The notes under the pieces: generated by a model
Told to the model about the DNA's origin: nothing
The model's input: only the letters and a program-made list of their open reading frames with translations
Databases searched by the model: none
From: JBQTII01 sp052387905
GTDB lineage: Bacteria > Actinomycetota > Actinomycetes > Sporichthyales > Sporichthyaceae
Direction: 5' to 3'
DNA: 64,000 nucleotides
Assembly (NCBI GenBank): GCA_052387905.1
Contig: JBQTIR010000005.1
Coordinates: 124,001-188,000 of the forward strand
Program-made: the position numbers and the translations under genes
Shown: in pieces, positions 1-8,801 of the stretch
Layout of the letters: each line of letters opens with the position of its first letter
Numbering within the stretch: position 1 is the stretch's first letter

Positions 1-927
1 GGTGACGTGCGGGGCGCTGAAGGCGCTGGCGACCATGGCCTGCGCGGTCATCTTGCGGACCCCGCGCACCGGCACGCGTTCTTCGCGCAGGCGGTGGGCA
101 GCATCGGCGGCGGTAACCTTGTCCCCCGCTGCGGCAACCGAGGCCGAGACCGGCCGGGCACTGGACATGCCGGCGCGGGCGGCAACATCGTCGCGGGTAA
201 TGGTTCCGCCGGGACCGGTGGCCGTGACGGTGCCGAGGTCGACGCCGAGATCCTTGGCCATCTTGCGCACCGGAGGCTTGGCCAGCACGGTGACCTTGAT
301 GCCCGGGCCCTGCGCCGGGATAGTGATCGCCGACACCGCCTCCCCTGCATAAGGCGCCTCGCGGGCCTCGATCAGGCGCCCGGCCTCAAGACCACCGTGG
401 CGCATCGGCTTGACGTCCTCGGTTCCGAGCGGCCCACCGGGGATCTCGCCGGGCTCTGCATCCGCCGGCGGTCGATGTGATGCGACATCATGCGTTGCTC
501 GACGGGGGCGCCTGGCAGCGGAGGTCGTGCGCGGGCCGTAGCCGACCAGGATCGCCGTCCGCCCACCCGGTGCCTCACCTCCGATCAGACCAGCTGCCAC
601 CTGCTGCTCCTCGCCGCCCATCGCATCGGCCACAGCAGCGGTCGCCGCAGCAGCCGGCGCGGCAACTTCCGGCGCCGCGGAGTCGGGCTCGGTCTCGATC
701 GTGATGATCGGAGCCCCCACATCAACGACGTCGCCGGGGGAGTACAGCAACTCCACGACCACGCCCTCATACGGGCTGGGCAACTCGACGGCGGCCTTCG
801 CCGTCTCGATCTCGACCAGGCGCTGATTGGTCCTCACGTGATCACCGACCGCAACGAACCAGGTCAGGATCTCCCCGTCGGCCAGACCCTCACCGACGTC
901 GGGAAGCTTGAACTGCTTGCGCGCCAT
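1..927 (-). CDS. bkdC: Dihydrolipoamide acyltransferase (E2) of branched-chain 2-oxoacid dehydrogenase, partial
   Basis: This is the lipoylated E2 core, which transfers acyl groups from E1 to CoA in the cytosolic 2-oxoacid dehydrogenase complex. The reading frame is open for 309 codons from the ATG at 927 to the window edge, so the C-terminal catalytic domain is missing. The N-terminal lipoyl domain (about residues 4-80) carries the lipoylation lysine in ETAKAAVEL (K44). An Ala/Pro-rich linker follows, then a peripheral subunit-binding domain at about 214-252 (KPPVRKMAKDLGVDL). A GGGAAGG ribosome-binding site precedes the ATG. It lies 41 bp after E1beta and completes an E1alpha-E1beta-E2 operon. 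Assignment to branched-chain rather than pyruvate substrate rests on the operon type and is an inference. Confidence 0.9.
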   Translation of the reverse strand, partial: MARKQFKLPDVGEGLADGEILTWFVAVGDHVRTNQRLVEIETAKAAVELPSPYEGVVVELLYSPGDVVDVGAPIITIETEPDSAAPEVAAPAAAATAAVADAMGGEEQQVAAGLIGGEAPGGRTAILVGYGPRTTSAARRPRRATHDVASHRPPADAEPGEIPGGPLGTEDVKPMRHGGLEAGRLIEAREAPYAGEAVSAITIPAQGPGIKVTVLAKPPVRKMAKDLGVDLGTVTATGPGGTITRDDVAARAGMSSARPVSASVAAAGDKVTAADAAHRLREERVPVRGVRKMTAQAMVASAFSAPHVT

Positions 928-968
928 GGCGTTGCCTTCCCGCTTCCGTAGAAGCCGTATGCCGGAGC

Positions 969-1955
969 TCAGTACGCCAATGACCTGTCGACGGCGTCGA
1001 GGACTCGGTCCAGATCGGGCAGGTACTCCTCCTCGATGCGTGAGGGCGGGTAGGGGGTGTCGAACCCGCCGACCCGCAGCACGGGCGCCTCGAGGGAGTG
1101 GAAGCAATGTTCGGAGACTTTCGCCGCGATCTCCGCGCCGATGCCGAGATTAACCGGGGCCTCGTGCACGACGACCAGGCGCCCGGTGCGCCGGACCGAG
1201 GCAAAAATCGCCTCGGTGTCCAGTGGAGAGATCGAGCGCAAATCCAGGACTTCGAGGCTGTGGCCGTCCTCCGCCGCGGCGGAGGCTGCGTCCATGCAGA
1301 CCTTCACCATCGGCCCGTAGGCGGCCAGCGTCAACTGCGAACCGGCGCGCACGATGCGGGCCTGGTAGAGCGACTCAGCGGGGGGCCCGGCGGAGACGTC
1401 GAGCTCGGCCTTCTCCCAGTAGCGGCGCTTGGGCTCGAAGAAGATCACCGGGTCGTTGCTGGCGATGGCCTGTTGGATCATCCAGTACGCGTCGACCGGG
1501 TTCGAGCACGCGACGACCCGCAGGCCGGCGGTGTGCGCGAAGTACGCCTCGGGTGATTCGGAGTGGTGTTCCACCGCCCCGATGCCGCCGCCGAACGGGA
1601 TGCGTACGACGACCGGCATCTTGGAGTGCCCACCAGAACGCGCGTGCATCTTCGCCAACTGGCACACGATCTGGTCGAAGGCGGGAAACACGAACCCGTC
1701 GAACTGGATCTCACACACCGGCCGGTAGCCGCGCAACGCGAGCCCGATCGCGGTGCCGAGGATCCCGGACTCGGCCAGCGGGGTGTCGATGACCCGGTCC
1801 TCGCCGAAGTCCTTCTGCAGGCCGTCGGTGACCCGGAAGACACCGCCGAGTTTGCCGATGTCCTCTCCCATCAGCACGACCTTCGGGTCCCGCTCCATCG
1901 CGGCGCGCAGACCCATCGTGATCGACTTCGCCAGCGTCGTCGTCTGCCCACTCAT
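969..1955 (-). CDS. bkdB: 2-oxoacid dehydrogenase E1 component, beta subunit
   Basis: Beta subunit of the heterotetrameric thiamine-diphosphate-dependent decarboxylase of a branched-chain (or pyruvate-like) 2-oxoacid dehydrogenase. The 328 residues show the transketolase pyrimidine-binding domain (VVLMGEDIGKLGGVFRVTDG; DTPLAESGILGTAIGLALRG) followed by the transketolase C-terminal domain (LEVLDLRSISPLDTEAI). I chose the ATG at 1955 because AGGAGG lies 11 nt upstream; the in-frame GTG at 1967 overlaps that site. Two 44-bp hairpin elements separate it from E1alpha, so relative subunit expression could be affected there. Length is normal for the family. Confidence 0.93.
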   Translation of the reverse strand: MSGQTTTLAKSITMGLRAAMERDPKVVLMGEDIGKLGGVFRVTDGLQKDFGEDRVIDTPLAESGILGTAIGLALRGYRPVCEIQFDGFVFPAFDQIVCQLAKMHARSGGHSKMPVVVRIPFGGGIGAVEHHSESPEAYFAHTAGLRVVACSNPVDAYWMIQQAIASNDPVIFFEPKRRYWEKAELDVSAGPPAESLYQARIVRAGSQLTLAAYGPMVKVCMDAASAAAEDGHSLEVLDLRSISPLDTEAIFASVRRTGRLVVVHEAPVNLGIGAEIAAKVSEHCFHSLEAPVLRVGGFDTPYPPSRIEEEYLPDLDRVLDAVDRSLAY

Positions 1956-1973
1956 ATCCGTGCCCACCTCCTT

Positions 1974-2017
1974 GCGTCCGACCAGAGGTGGCCTATAGCG
2001 CTCACTCGGTCGGACGT
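1974..2017. repeat. 44-bp hairpin element, copy A
   Basis: A 44-bp element with inverted ends (CGTCCGACC / GGTCGGACG, perfect 9-bp arms) and a central CTATAGCG. A near-identical copy follows 63 bp away and a diverged copy of exactly the same length lies after ino1. It sits in the E1alpha-E1beta intergenic gap, inside the likely transcript. Confidence 0.8.
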
Positions 2018-2036
2018 CCCACGGGGTGTGATGCCT

Positions 2037-2080
2037 GCGTCCGACCAGAGGTGGCCTATAGCGCTCGGTCGGTCGGACGT
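2037..2080. repeat. 44-bp hairpin element, copy B
   Basis: Second tandem copy of the 44-bp element; it differs from copy A only in a few bases of the right half (CTCGGTCGG versus CTCACTCGG). It has the same inverted ends and CTATAG centre. The two copies together occupy most of the gap between E1alpha and E1beta. Confidence 0.8.
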
Positions 2081-2088
2081 TGCGAATC

Positions 2089-3219
2089 TCATGAGTGGAC
2101 CTCCGTGCCCTCGAAGGACGCCAGGTAGGTCGCGAACTCCGCGCGCTGGGCGTCGATCAGCGGGTGCTGCTCGGCGTAGGCGTGGTCGAAGATCGAGAGC
2201 GGATCCGGGTTGGCCATCTCCAGACACCCGGCGCGGATGCGCTTGGCCAGCGCGTCGCTCTCGGCCTCGAGCGCGTCAAGAAACGCCTGGTCGAGTTTGC
2301 CGCTGCGCACCAGGTACACCCGCAGCCGCTCGACCGGGTCCTTGAGTTTCCACGCCTCGACCTCGGCGGCGATCCGGTAGCGGGTCGGGTCGTCCGAGGT
2401 CGTGTGCGCGCCCATCCGGTAGGTGAACGCCTCGACGAAGGTCGGACCGCTGCCCTCCCGAGCACGCGCCAGAGCCGCCTTGGTGACCGCGTAGGTGGCC
2501 AGGACGTCGTTGCCGTCTACCCGGACTCCAGGAAAGCCGAACCCGCGCGCACGCTGGTAGAGCGGGATGCGGGTCTGTTTCTCCAGCGGCTCGGAGATGG
2601 CCCACTGGTTGTTCTGACAGAAGAACACCACCGGCGACTGGAACACACTGGCCCAGATGAAGGCCTCGTTGACATCGCCTTGGCTCGTCGCCCCGTCACC
2701 GAAGTACGCCACCACCGCCGCGCTCTCCGCCGGCGAGGCCGACCCCACCAGGCCGTCGCGCTGCAAGCCCATCGCGTATCCGGTCGCATGCAGGGTCTGG
2801 GCGCCGATGACGATCGTGTACAGGTGGAACTTGTGCGCCTCCGGATCCCAGCCGCCCATGTTCACCCCGCGGAACAGGCCGAGCAGGTTGAGCGGGTCCA
2901 CCCCTCGACACCAGGCGACGCCGTGCTCGCGGTAGGTCGGGAACACGTGGTCCTGCGCGCCCAGCGCCCGCCCGGAACCGATCTGCGCCGCCTCCTGGCC
3001 GAGCAGTGAGGCCCAGATGCCCAGTTCGCCCTGGCGCTGCAGTGCGGTGGCCTCGGCATCGATGCGGCGCACCAGGACCAGATCGCGGAACAGGGCACGC
3101 AACTCGCCGTCGCTCAGGTCGACGTCGTAGTCGGGATGGCGCACGCGCTCACCCTCGGGCGTGAGCAACTGGACGAGCTCGGGCGCGTCGTCACCGACGG
3201 CTTCCGGCGTAAGGGGCAC
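2089..3219 (-). CDS. bkdA: 2-oxoacid dehydrogenase E1 component, alpha subunit
   Basis: Alpha subunit that binds thiamine diphosphate and decarboxylates 2-oxoacids. The ThDP motif is clear: GDGATSQGDVNEAF followed by the paired NN of FFCQNNQWAISEP. The phosphorylation-loop-like YRMGAHTTSDDPTRYR is also present. The frame is open back to 3282, but I prefer the GTG at 3219 (376 aa). AGGAG lies 5-6 nt before it, and the protein then begins VPLTPEAVGDDAPELVQLLT, as in actinobacterial homologues. It is the first gene of the operon. The tail FEGTEVHS ends just before the tandem hairpin elements. Confidence 0.92.
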   Translation of the reverse strand: MPLTPEAVGDDAPELVQLLTPEGERVRHPDYDVDLSDGELRALFRDLVLVRRIDAEATALQRQGELGIWASLLGQEAAQIGSGRALGAQDHVFPTYREHGVAWCRGVDPLNLLGLFRGVNMGGWDPEAHKFHLYTIVIGAQTLHATGYAMGLQRDGLVGSASPAESAAVVAYFGDGATSQGDVNEAFIWASVFQSPVVFFCQNNQWAISEPLEKQTRIPLYQRARGFGFPGVRVDGNDVLATYAVTKAALARAREGSGPTFVEAFTYRMGAHTTSDDPTRYRIAAEVEAWKLKDPVERLRVYLVRSGKLDQAFLDALEAESDALAKRIRAGCLEMANPDPLSIFDHAYAEQHPLIDAQRAEFATYLASFEGTEVHS

Positions 3220-3309
3220 GGCCGCTCCTGTCTGCCCATCAACCCACCTGGAGTTGATCACACGGTAGCGAGTGCGGCGCAACTACGTGTGCCATCACGC
3301 CGAACGGCC

Positions 3310-3340
3310 CACCGGCCCCTGTGAAATGCAGGGGCCGGTG
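3310..3340 (-). terminator. Strong hairpin terminator downstream of the LPKTG protein
   Basis: Perfect 12-bp inverted repeat (CACCGGCCCCTG / CAGGGGCCGGTG) with a 7-nt loop, 60 bp after the stop of the minus-strand surface protein gene. There is no clear U-tract, as is usual in high-GC actinobacteria. Confidence 0.75.
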
Positions 3341-3399
3341 AGCCGCTCGAGCTGGTGCGATGTGCCCGCTACGGGCGTTGTGCGCCGATCAGGTCAGGC

Positions 3400-6300
3400 T
3401 CAGGCCTCGTCGGTCGCGCGACGACGTAGTGCAGCGCCGCCAAGCAACATCCCGGCGCCCAGGGCAGCGAGGGCCGCCATGGAGTCGGAGTCGCCACCGG
3501 TCTTCGGCAGCTTGGGCTTGTCGATGCGCACGTCCTCGTCCTCGTCGGGTGCCGCGACCTTGACCTCGACCGGGTTACCGGCGTCCGCGCCGTTGCCGAT
3601 CGCGATGCCGCCGCCGTCGCCGCCGTCCAGCGGGCCCTTCGGGAACCCGTTGCCGCCGTTGCCGAGTGAGGTCAGGCCGGTGCTGCCACCGTCGCCACCG
3701 TCACCAGGCTCGTAGCCGGGACCGCCGTCGCCGCCGTTGACCAGCGTGGTGATGACGCTGTCGGCACCGCTGCCGCCGTCGCCGTCCTCGTCACCGTTGC
3801 CGCCGTCGCCGCCGTTGGCGATGCTGACGATGGTCACGCCGCCGCCGTTCTGGCCGTTCGGGCCACCACCGGCTCCGCCGTCGCCGCCGTTGCCGCCGCC
3901 GATCAAGGTGGTGGAGCCACCGTTGCCGCCGTTGTTGCCCGAGCCCGCGTCGCCGTCGCCGCCCTCACCGAGGTCGACCACGCTGGCGTCGCCGCCGGAG
4001 CCGTCGATCCCGCCACCGTCGCCGCCCTTGAGCAGCTCGAGGATCACCGGGAAGTCGCCGGCTTCGGGGTCGTCCGAGCCACCGCTGTTGCCGCCGTTGG
4101 CGACATCGAGCGCGCCCTGCGAACGGCTCTCGCCGTTGCCCTTCGGGTCGGCACCGTTGCCCGCGGCTCCGTCGCCGCCGTTGCCGACCGCGATGAGGGA
4201 ATCCTCGTCGGTGTCGGTGGGGGCGCCCTTGGCGTCCTCGGCGTTGAGGGCCTCGATGACCTGGCCCTCCTCGTAGGTGCCCGAGTCGTCGTCGTCATCG
4301 TCGTTGTTGCCGCCGCCGGCGTTGGCACCGTCGGCGCCGTTACCGATGTGGACACCCGGGGCGTCCGATGCGCTCGGCGCCGGGCCGCCGGCGGACGGGC
4401 CACCGTTGGCGACGTCGACGACCGGGTCGTCGCCGTTGCCGAGTTCGATCAAGTGGTCCTTGTCGTTGTCCGCGCCGTTGAGGACCGAGATCAGGGCGCC
4501 CTGGTTGTCGTTGTCGTCGCTGGCGTCATCGTCGTCGCCGCCACCGTTGGTGTCGTCGTCGGTGTTCTCCTCGACCTTGCCGTTGCCGGCGTTGGCGATG
4601 CCGAGGACGCCGCCCTCGCCGCCGTCGCCGTTACCGTTGGAGTTGCCGCCGTTGCCGAGGCTGATCAGCCCGCCGTCCGGGGACTTGCCCTCGGTCTCGC
4701 GGTCGTCTGCGTCGACGTCGTCGCCGGTGTCGACGATCTCGCCCTTGCCGCCGTTGGCCAGGTCGGCGACCCCGCCGCCGCCGCCACTGCCGCTGCCGTT
4801 GCTGCGGGCGTCACCGCCGCCGCCGATGTTGATCAGGCCGCCGCGGTCGTTGTCCGAGCCGCCGCCGCCGCCGTTGTTGCCCTTGGGCTTGTCGTTGCCG
4901 CCGGTGCCGAGGTCGAGCACGCCGCCCTCGCCGTCGGAGCCGGTGTCGGGGCTGGCGCTGCCGCCGTTGCCGGCGTCGATGAGACCGCCGGTGCCGCCGT
5001 TGCCGACGCCGCCGCCGGTGGACTCGCCGCCGCCGCCGGCGTTCAGGATCGACCCGGTGGCGCCGCCGACCGAGTCGGCGGGGGTGCCACCGGAGCTGTC
5101 GGAGTCGGACTCGCCAGCACCACCATCGCCTGCGGTGACGCCGTTGCCGTCGCCGCCCTGGTCCTGGCCGCGGTCACCGGTGCCGGCGTTGCCGGCCCCC
5201 ACCACGCCACCGGGGCCGCCGTTGCCCTTCTCGTTGCCCTTGTTGTCGCCGCCGTTGCCGACGCCGACACCGTTGGCCTCGCCACCGTTGCCGCTGGAGT
5301 TGCCCTTGTCGTCGCCGCCGTTGCCGATACCGGCGATGGTGCCGTTGCCGCCGTTGGCCTTGCCCTCGCCCTGCGCGTTGCCACCGTTGCCGACATTGCC
5401 GACCGCGCCGTTGCCGCCGGAGCCGCCCTGCGGCTCGGAGTCACCGGGAGCGGTGGGGAAGATCTCCTCGCCGGGGTCGCCCGCCGAGGTCGGGACGCTG
5501 GCCTGGGAGAACGTGCCCGGGGTGACGTCGCGCCCGCCCGGGTTGTTGATCAGGTTGGCCAGGCCGCCGTCGCCGCCGGAGCCGTCACTCTTCTCGGCGC
5601 TGGGCTCGAGGTTGAGCGCGTTGGCCAGGCCGCCGTCGCCGCCGGACCCTTCGCCCTTGCCGCCGCCGGGGACGACCTGCAGGACCTGCAGGACGCCGCC
5701 GACGCCACCGTCCGCGGTGGTGATCTGCGGCTGGGAGGTCAGGTCACCGATGCCGCCGAGGTTGAGCTCGAGAAGGTCGCCGTTGAAGAGGCCGCCGCCG
5801 GCGAGGTCCTCCTCGATCAGCACGTTGACCGCTTCGGTGACCTCTTCGAGGATCGCGTCGAGACGGTCGGTCAGTGCCTCGATCGGGTCGCTGGCGTCAC
5901 CGGTGAGGATCGTGGCCAGCGTGCCGTCGCCGCCGGAGTCCTTCGGGTTCGGGCGGACGACGTCGAGGACGGAGAGCAGGTTGCCGTCTCCGCCACCGGT
6001 CGGGAGGGTGGCCGGGCGCAGCGGGCCGTTGAGCAGGGACAGCAGGCCGCCGTCGCCGCCGAAACCCTCTCCCTTGTTGCCACCGTCGCCGCCGTTGCCG
6101 AGGTTGAGGATGGCGCCATTGCCACCGGGGCCGGAATCGCCCTCACCCGAAGTGCCGCCGCCGTCGTCGCCATTGCCGATCGAGATCAGCCCGTCCTCGA
6201 GCAGATCGGTGCCGAGGATGCCGTCGTCGACGGCGATGCGGGTCTGGGGGGTGTTGGTGACGGTGTCGTCGTCGCCCGGATCCTGGTCGAGCAGCTGGAT

Positions 6301-7260
6301 CAGCTTGCCGTCCTTGTCCTGCAGTTCAATCACGTTGAGCACCGAGATCAGGCCGCCGTTGCCGCCGTCGGCGTCGTCACCCTCGCCGCCGTCGCCACCG
6401 TTGCCGAGTTCGAGGAGCTGGCCGTCGCCGCCGGCGTTGGCCAGCGTGCCGGCGTCGCCGCCGTTGCCGATGGAGATCAGGGGTTCGCCGTCAGCGTCAG
6501 CGGCAGCGGGGGTGCGCAGTGAGTTGCCGCCGCCGTCCCCGCCGTTGCCGATCGCGAGCAGGCTGCCGTCGGTGCCCTCGCCGTTGGTACCGATCTCGAT
6601 CGGCTCATCGGCGCCGTCACCGAGGACGACCAGGCCGCCGATGTCGATCCCGGACGCCGGAACGCGCACGTCGTCGCCGCCGCCGACACCGATCGGGGTG
6701 GCGTCGCCGCCGGAACCCTCGCCCTGGGCGTGCTCACCTCCGAACAGGGACAGCACGTTGCCGTCGCCGCCGGAGTCCGCGCCGTCGCTGGTGTCGTCGG
6801 TGAGAATGCTGATCAGGTTGCCGTTGCCGGCCGGGTTGCCGGCGCCGCCTTCGGCGATGTCGATCAGGGTGCCGAGCAAGGTTTCGTTGTCGCCGTCTTC
6901 GTCGTCACCGAGCAGGTCCTCAAGGTCGACGTCGAGCGGCACCAGGCCCTCGATGAGGTCGTCCTTCTTCACCGGGGTGTAGGGGACCTCGACCGTGGCG
7001 GTCTTCTCCACCGGTGCGGCAGGGGCCTGGCCGGCGAAAACCACGCCGTAGCCGACCCGGCTGATCGCGGCGGCACCCTCGGCGGACTTATCCGCTGGGG
7101 CCACTGCGGCGGTCGCGGTCGCGGTCACGCCAGCGGCCTGCAGGAGAACCAGGCTCGCTCCTGCGGCACAGGCCAGCGTCAACCGTCGTACGGTCGGGGC
7201 CATCGAGGACCCGGCGGCACGGTGTCGACCCGATGTTGATGCCAAAGACTTCACGCGCAT
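3400..7260 (-). CDS. LPKTG-anchored glycine/asparagine/aspartate-rich repeat surface protein
   Basis: Predicted secreted, wall-anchored protein of 1286 residues. The ATG at 7260 gives an extended signal peptide with an arginine-rich n-region and the hydrophobic core LTLACAAGASLVLLQAAGV. Most of the protein is built from irregular repeats of the type [hydrophobic]-x-x-GNGGDGG and GGDGxLLxLL (for example LLELGNGGDGGEG, LLSLLNGP). These alternate Gly/Asn/Asp loops with short Leu/Ile/Val strands, reminiscent of mycobacterial PGRS tracts or RTX-like beta-rolls. The C-terminus has LPKTGGDSDS at about residue 1251, a hydrophobic stretch and RRRATDEA, a canonical sortase sorting signal. No sortase is in the window. 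Aspartates suggest possible Ca2+ binding, but that is inference. The function is unknown. A terminator follows. Confidence 0.85.
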   Translation of the reverse strand: MRVKSLASTSGRHRAAGSSMAPTVRRLTLACAAGASLVLLQAAGVTATATAAVAPADKSAEGAAAISRVGYGVVFAGQAPAAPVEKTATVEVPYTPVKKDDLIEGLVPLDVDLEDLLGDDEDGDNETLLGTLIDIAEGGAGNPAGNGNLISILTDDTSDGADSGGDGNVLSLFGGEHAQGEGSGGDATPIGVGGGDDVRVPASGIDIGGLVVLGDGADEPIEIGTNGEGTDGSLLAIGNGGDGGGNSLRTPAAADADGEPLISIGNGGDAGTLANAGGDGQLLELGNGGDGGEGDDADGGNGGLISVLNVIELQDKDGKLIQLLDQDPGDDDTVTNTPQTRIAVDDGILGTDLLEDGLISIGNGDDGGGTSGEGDSGPGGNGAILNLGNGGDGGNKGEGFGGDGGLLSLLNGPLRPATLPTGGGDGNLLSVLDVVRPNPKDSGGDGTLATILTGDASDPIEALTDRLDAILEEVTEAVNVLIEEDLAGGGLFNGDLLELNLGGIGDLTSQPQITTADGGVGGVLQVLQVVPGGGKGEGSGGDGGLANALNLEPSAEKSDGSGGDGGLANLINNPGGRDVTPGTFSQASVPTSAGDPGEEIFPTAPGDSEPQGGSGGNGAVGNVGNGGNAQGEGKANGGNGTIAGIGNGGDDKGNSSGNGGEANGVGVGNGGDNKGNEKGNGGPGGVVGAGNAGTGDRGQDQGGDGNGVTAGDGGAGESDSDSSGGTPADSVGGATGSILNAGGGGESTGGGVGNGGTGGLIDAGNGGSASPDTGSDGEGGVLDLGTGGNDKPKGNNGGGGGSDNDRGGLINIGGGGDARSNGSGSGGGGGVADLANGGKGEIVDTGDDVDADDRETEGKSPDGGLISLGNGGNSNGNGDGGEGGVLGIANAGNGKVEENTDDDTNGGGDDDDASDDNDNQGALISVLNGADNDKDHLIELGNGDDPVVDVANGGPSAGGPAPSASDAPGVHIGNGADGANAGGGNNDDDDDDSGTYEEGQVIEALNAEDAKGAPTDTDEDSLIAVGNGGDGAAGNGADPKGNGESRSQGALDVANGGNSGGSDDPEAGDFPVILELLKGGDGGGIDGSGGDASVVDLGEGGDGDAGSGNNGGNGGSTTLIGGGNGGDGGAGGGPNGQNGGGVTIVSIANGGDGGNGDEDGDGGSGADSVITTLVNGGDGGPGYEPGDGGDGGSTGLTSLGNGGNGFPKGPLDGGDGGGIAIGNGADAGNPVEVKVAAPDEDEDVRIDKPKLPKTGGDSDSMAALAALGAGMLLGGAALRRRATDEA

Positions 7261-7578
7261 GTGGACCCCATCAGTTCGCGTCGCTGTCGGCGCAGGCCGA
7301 CAGCCGGACCGCTTCGGTCCTGTGCAGGTTCTACCAGAATGGTCGGATTTCATGCGCGTGTTGCGTGACCGATCATGGCGGCCACGTCACACTCGGTGAT
7401 CCACTCGGTACGGCGTCGTACACGTAACGCATGCACAGGACTGCTTCCCTGTGGGGCAGCTCACTCATTTGGCCTAACGAAACGCGTAACCCTCACGTCG
7501 CGTGACTTTGAAGAAACCGTCGCCACTTCGCGGAATCTGGAGTGTCATGCCACCCATACGGCCGCGTGTACCCGCCGG
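7261..7578. other. Intergenic region between LPKTG protein start and hisC stop
   Basis: About 318 bp with no convincing gene. It is less GC-rich than its surroundings (for example ACGAAACGCGTAACC around 7480) and should hold the promoter of the minus-strand surface protein. I could not fix a -35/-10 pair. Short open frames here are not supported by ribosome-binding sites. Confidence 0.5.
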
Positions 7579-8658
7579 TCAGACCACGCTCGGTGACCTC
7601 GCCGAGCCCAATGCGGTGAGCACCAGGTCCCCGAGTTCCGGGGTCGCGACGCTGATCCGGACTCCGTCACCGTCGAACGGTCGCACCATCACCCCGGCGG
7701 CCTCGCATCGCGCCGCTACCTCCAACGCCCGGTCCCCGACCGGCAACCAGAGGAAGTTCGCTTCCGACTCCGGCACCGGCCACCCGGACGCCAGCAGTGC
7801 TGCGCGCAGTCGTTGCCGTTCGGCGATCAGTTCGCGCACCCGCCCGCGCAGCTGATCTTCCGCAGCCAAGCAGGCGCGAGCCGCATCTTGCGCAATCGCC
7901 GAGACTCCGAACGGCACCGCGCAGGCGCGGGCCGCGGCCGCTACGTCCTCATGGGCGACGGCATAACCGACCCGCAGCCCGGCCAGGCCATAGGCCTTGG
8001 AGAAGGTGCGCAGAACGGCGACGTTGGGTCGATCCCGGTAGACCTCCATCCCGTCGGGCACCTCGGGATCGGTCACGAACTCCCGGTAGGCCTCATCCAG
8101 GACCACGAGCACCCCGGCCGGGACCGCGTCGAGGAACTCGGTGAGTTCGGCCCGCCGGATCGCCGGACCGGTCGGGTTGTTCGGGGTGCACAGGAACACC
8201 GCGCGGGTTCGGTCGGTGATCGCTGCGGCCATCGCCGGGAGGTCGTGACGGGCGTCCGGGGTCAGCGGCACCGGGACCGAGGTACCGCCGACGACCTGGA
8301 TGAGAATCGGATAGGCCTCGAAGGAACGCCAGGCGAACACCACCTCGTCGCCCGGCCCGGTGCTGGCCTGCAGCAACTGCTGAGCCACCGCCACCGATCC
8401 GGTGCCGGTCGCGATGTGGGCGGTCGGGACGTCGAGCCGGGTGGCCAGCGCCTCGACGAGCTCCGTGGCCGCGAGGTCGGGGTAGCGGTTGGCCTGGCCC
8501 GCGGCGGCGGCGATCACCTCGAGTACCGCCGCCAGCGGCGGGTACGGGTTCTCGTTCGAGGAGAGTTTGAACTCCGGGCCACCGGGCGGCACCCGCCCAG
8601 GCCGGTAGCCGGGGATCGCCGCGATCTCGGCCCGTAGCCGCGGCCCCGTTCCGTTCAT
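7579..8658 (-). CDS. HisC/Pat-type PLP aminotransferase
   Basis: Fold-type I PLP aminotransferase of 359 residues, either histidinol-phosphate or aromatic amino-acid specific. Visible family motifs are KLSSNENPYPPL near the N-terminus, the CTPNNPTGP segment, DEAYREF and the PLP-lysine motif RTFSKAYGLAGLRVGYA. VVFAWRSFEAYPI closely resembles the mycobacterial aromatic aminotransferase Pat (HisC2), and the gene lies outside any his operon, so an aromatic/HisC2 role is more likely. The ATG at 8658 is chosen; the longer frame to 8799 only translates a repeat element. The 71-bp repeat begins 8 bp upstream of the start codon. Confidence 0.88.
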   Translation of the reverse strand: MNGTGPRLRAEIAAIPGYRPGRVPPGGPEFKLSSNENPYPPLAAVLEVIAAAAGQANRYPDLAATELVEALATRLDVPTAHIATGTGSVAVAQQLLQASTGPGDEVVFAWRSFEAYPILIQVVGGTSVPVPLTPDARHDLPAMAAAITDRTRAVFLCTPNNPTGPAIRRAELTEFLDAVPAGVLVVLDEAYREFVTDPEVPDGMEVYRDRPNVAVLRTFSKAYGLAGLRVGYAVAHEDVAAAARACAVPFGVSAIAQDAARACLAAEDQLRGRVRELIAERQRLRAALLASGWPVPESEANFLWLPVGDRALEVAARCEAAGVMVRPFDGDGVRISVATPELGDLVLTALGSARSPSVV

Positions 8659-8666
8659 GGGGTGAT

Positions 8667-8737
8667 CTCGCCAGCGCTCGGCCACCTCATGAACGAGGGT
8701 GCACTGCCGGAGTTGGTTCGCTCGCTGCGCTCGCTCA
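8667..8737. repeat. 71-bp dispersed element, copy 1 (upstream of hisC/pat)
   Basis: 71-bp sequence (CTCGCCAGCGCTCGG ... GCTGCGCTCGCTCA) that is about 85 percent alike, by eye and without gaps, to 18516-18586. It contains the GTTCGCTCGCTGCGCTCGCT block and the GTGCACTG core. Its left end is 8 bp from the start codon of the minus-strand aminotransferase, so it would form the 5' leader of that mRNA. Confidence 0.75.
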
Positions 8738-8801
8738 TTCGACCGACCTCCACGCCCGCGCCGCCACGTCTGTGCCCGCCTGCCGTGACACCATGCCACG
8801 C

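Noticed and set aside
4277..6982. 901-codon plus-strand open frame rich in Pro and Ser
   Set aside because: It is the antisense shadow of the Gly/Asn/Asp repeats of the LPKTG protein; no ribosome-binding site, signal or domain.
8659..8799. N-terminal extension of the HisC/Pat protein
   Set aside because: The extension is the translated 71-bp repeat; the ATG at 8658 starts at the conserved N-terminus.
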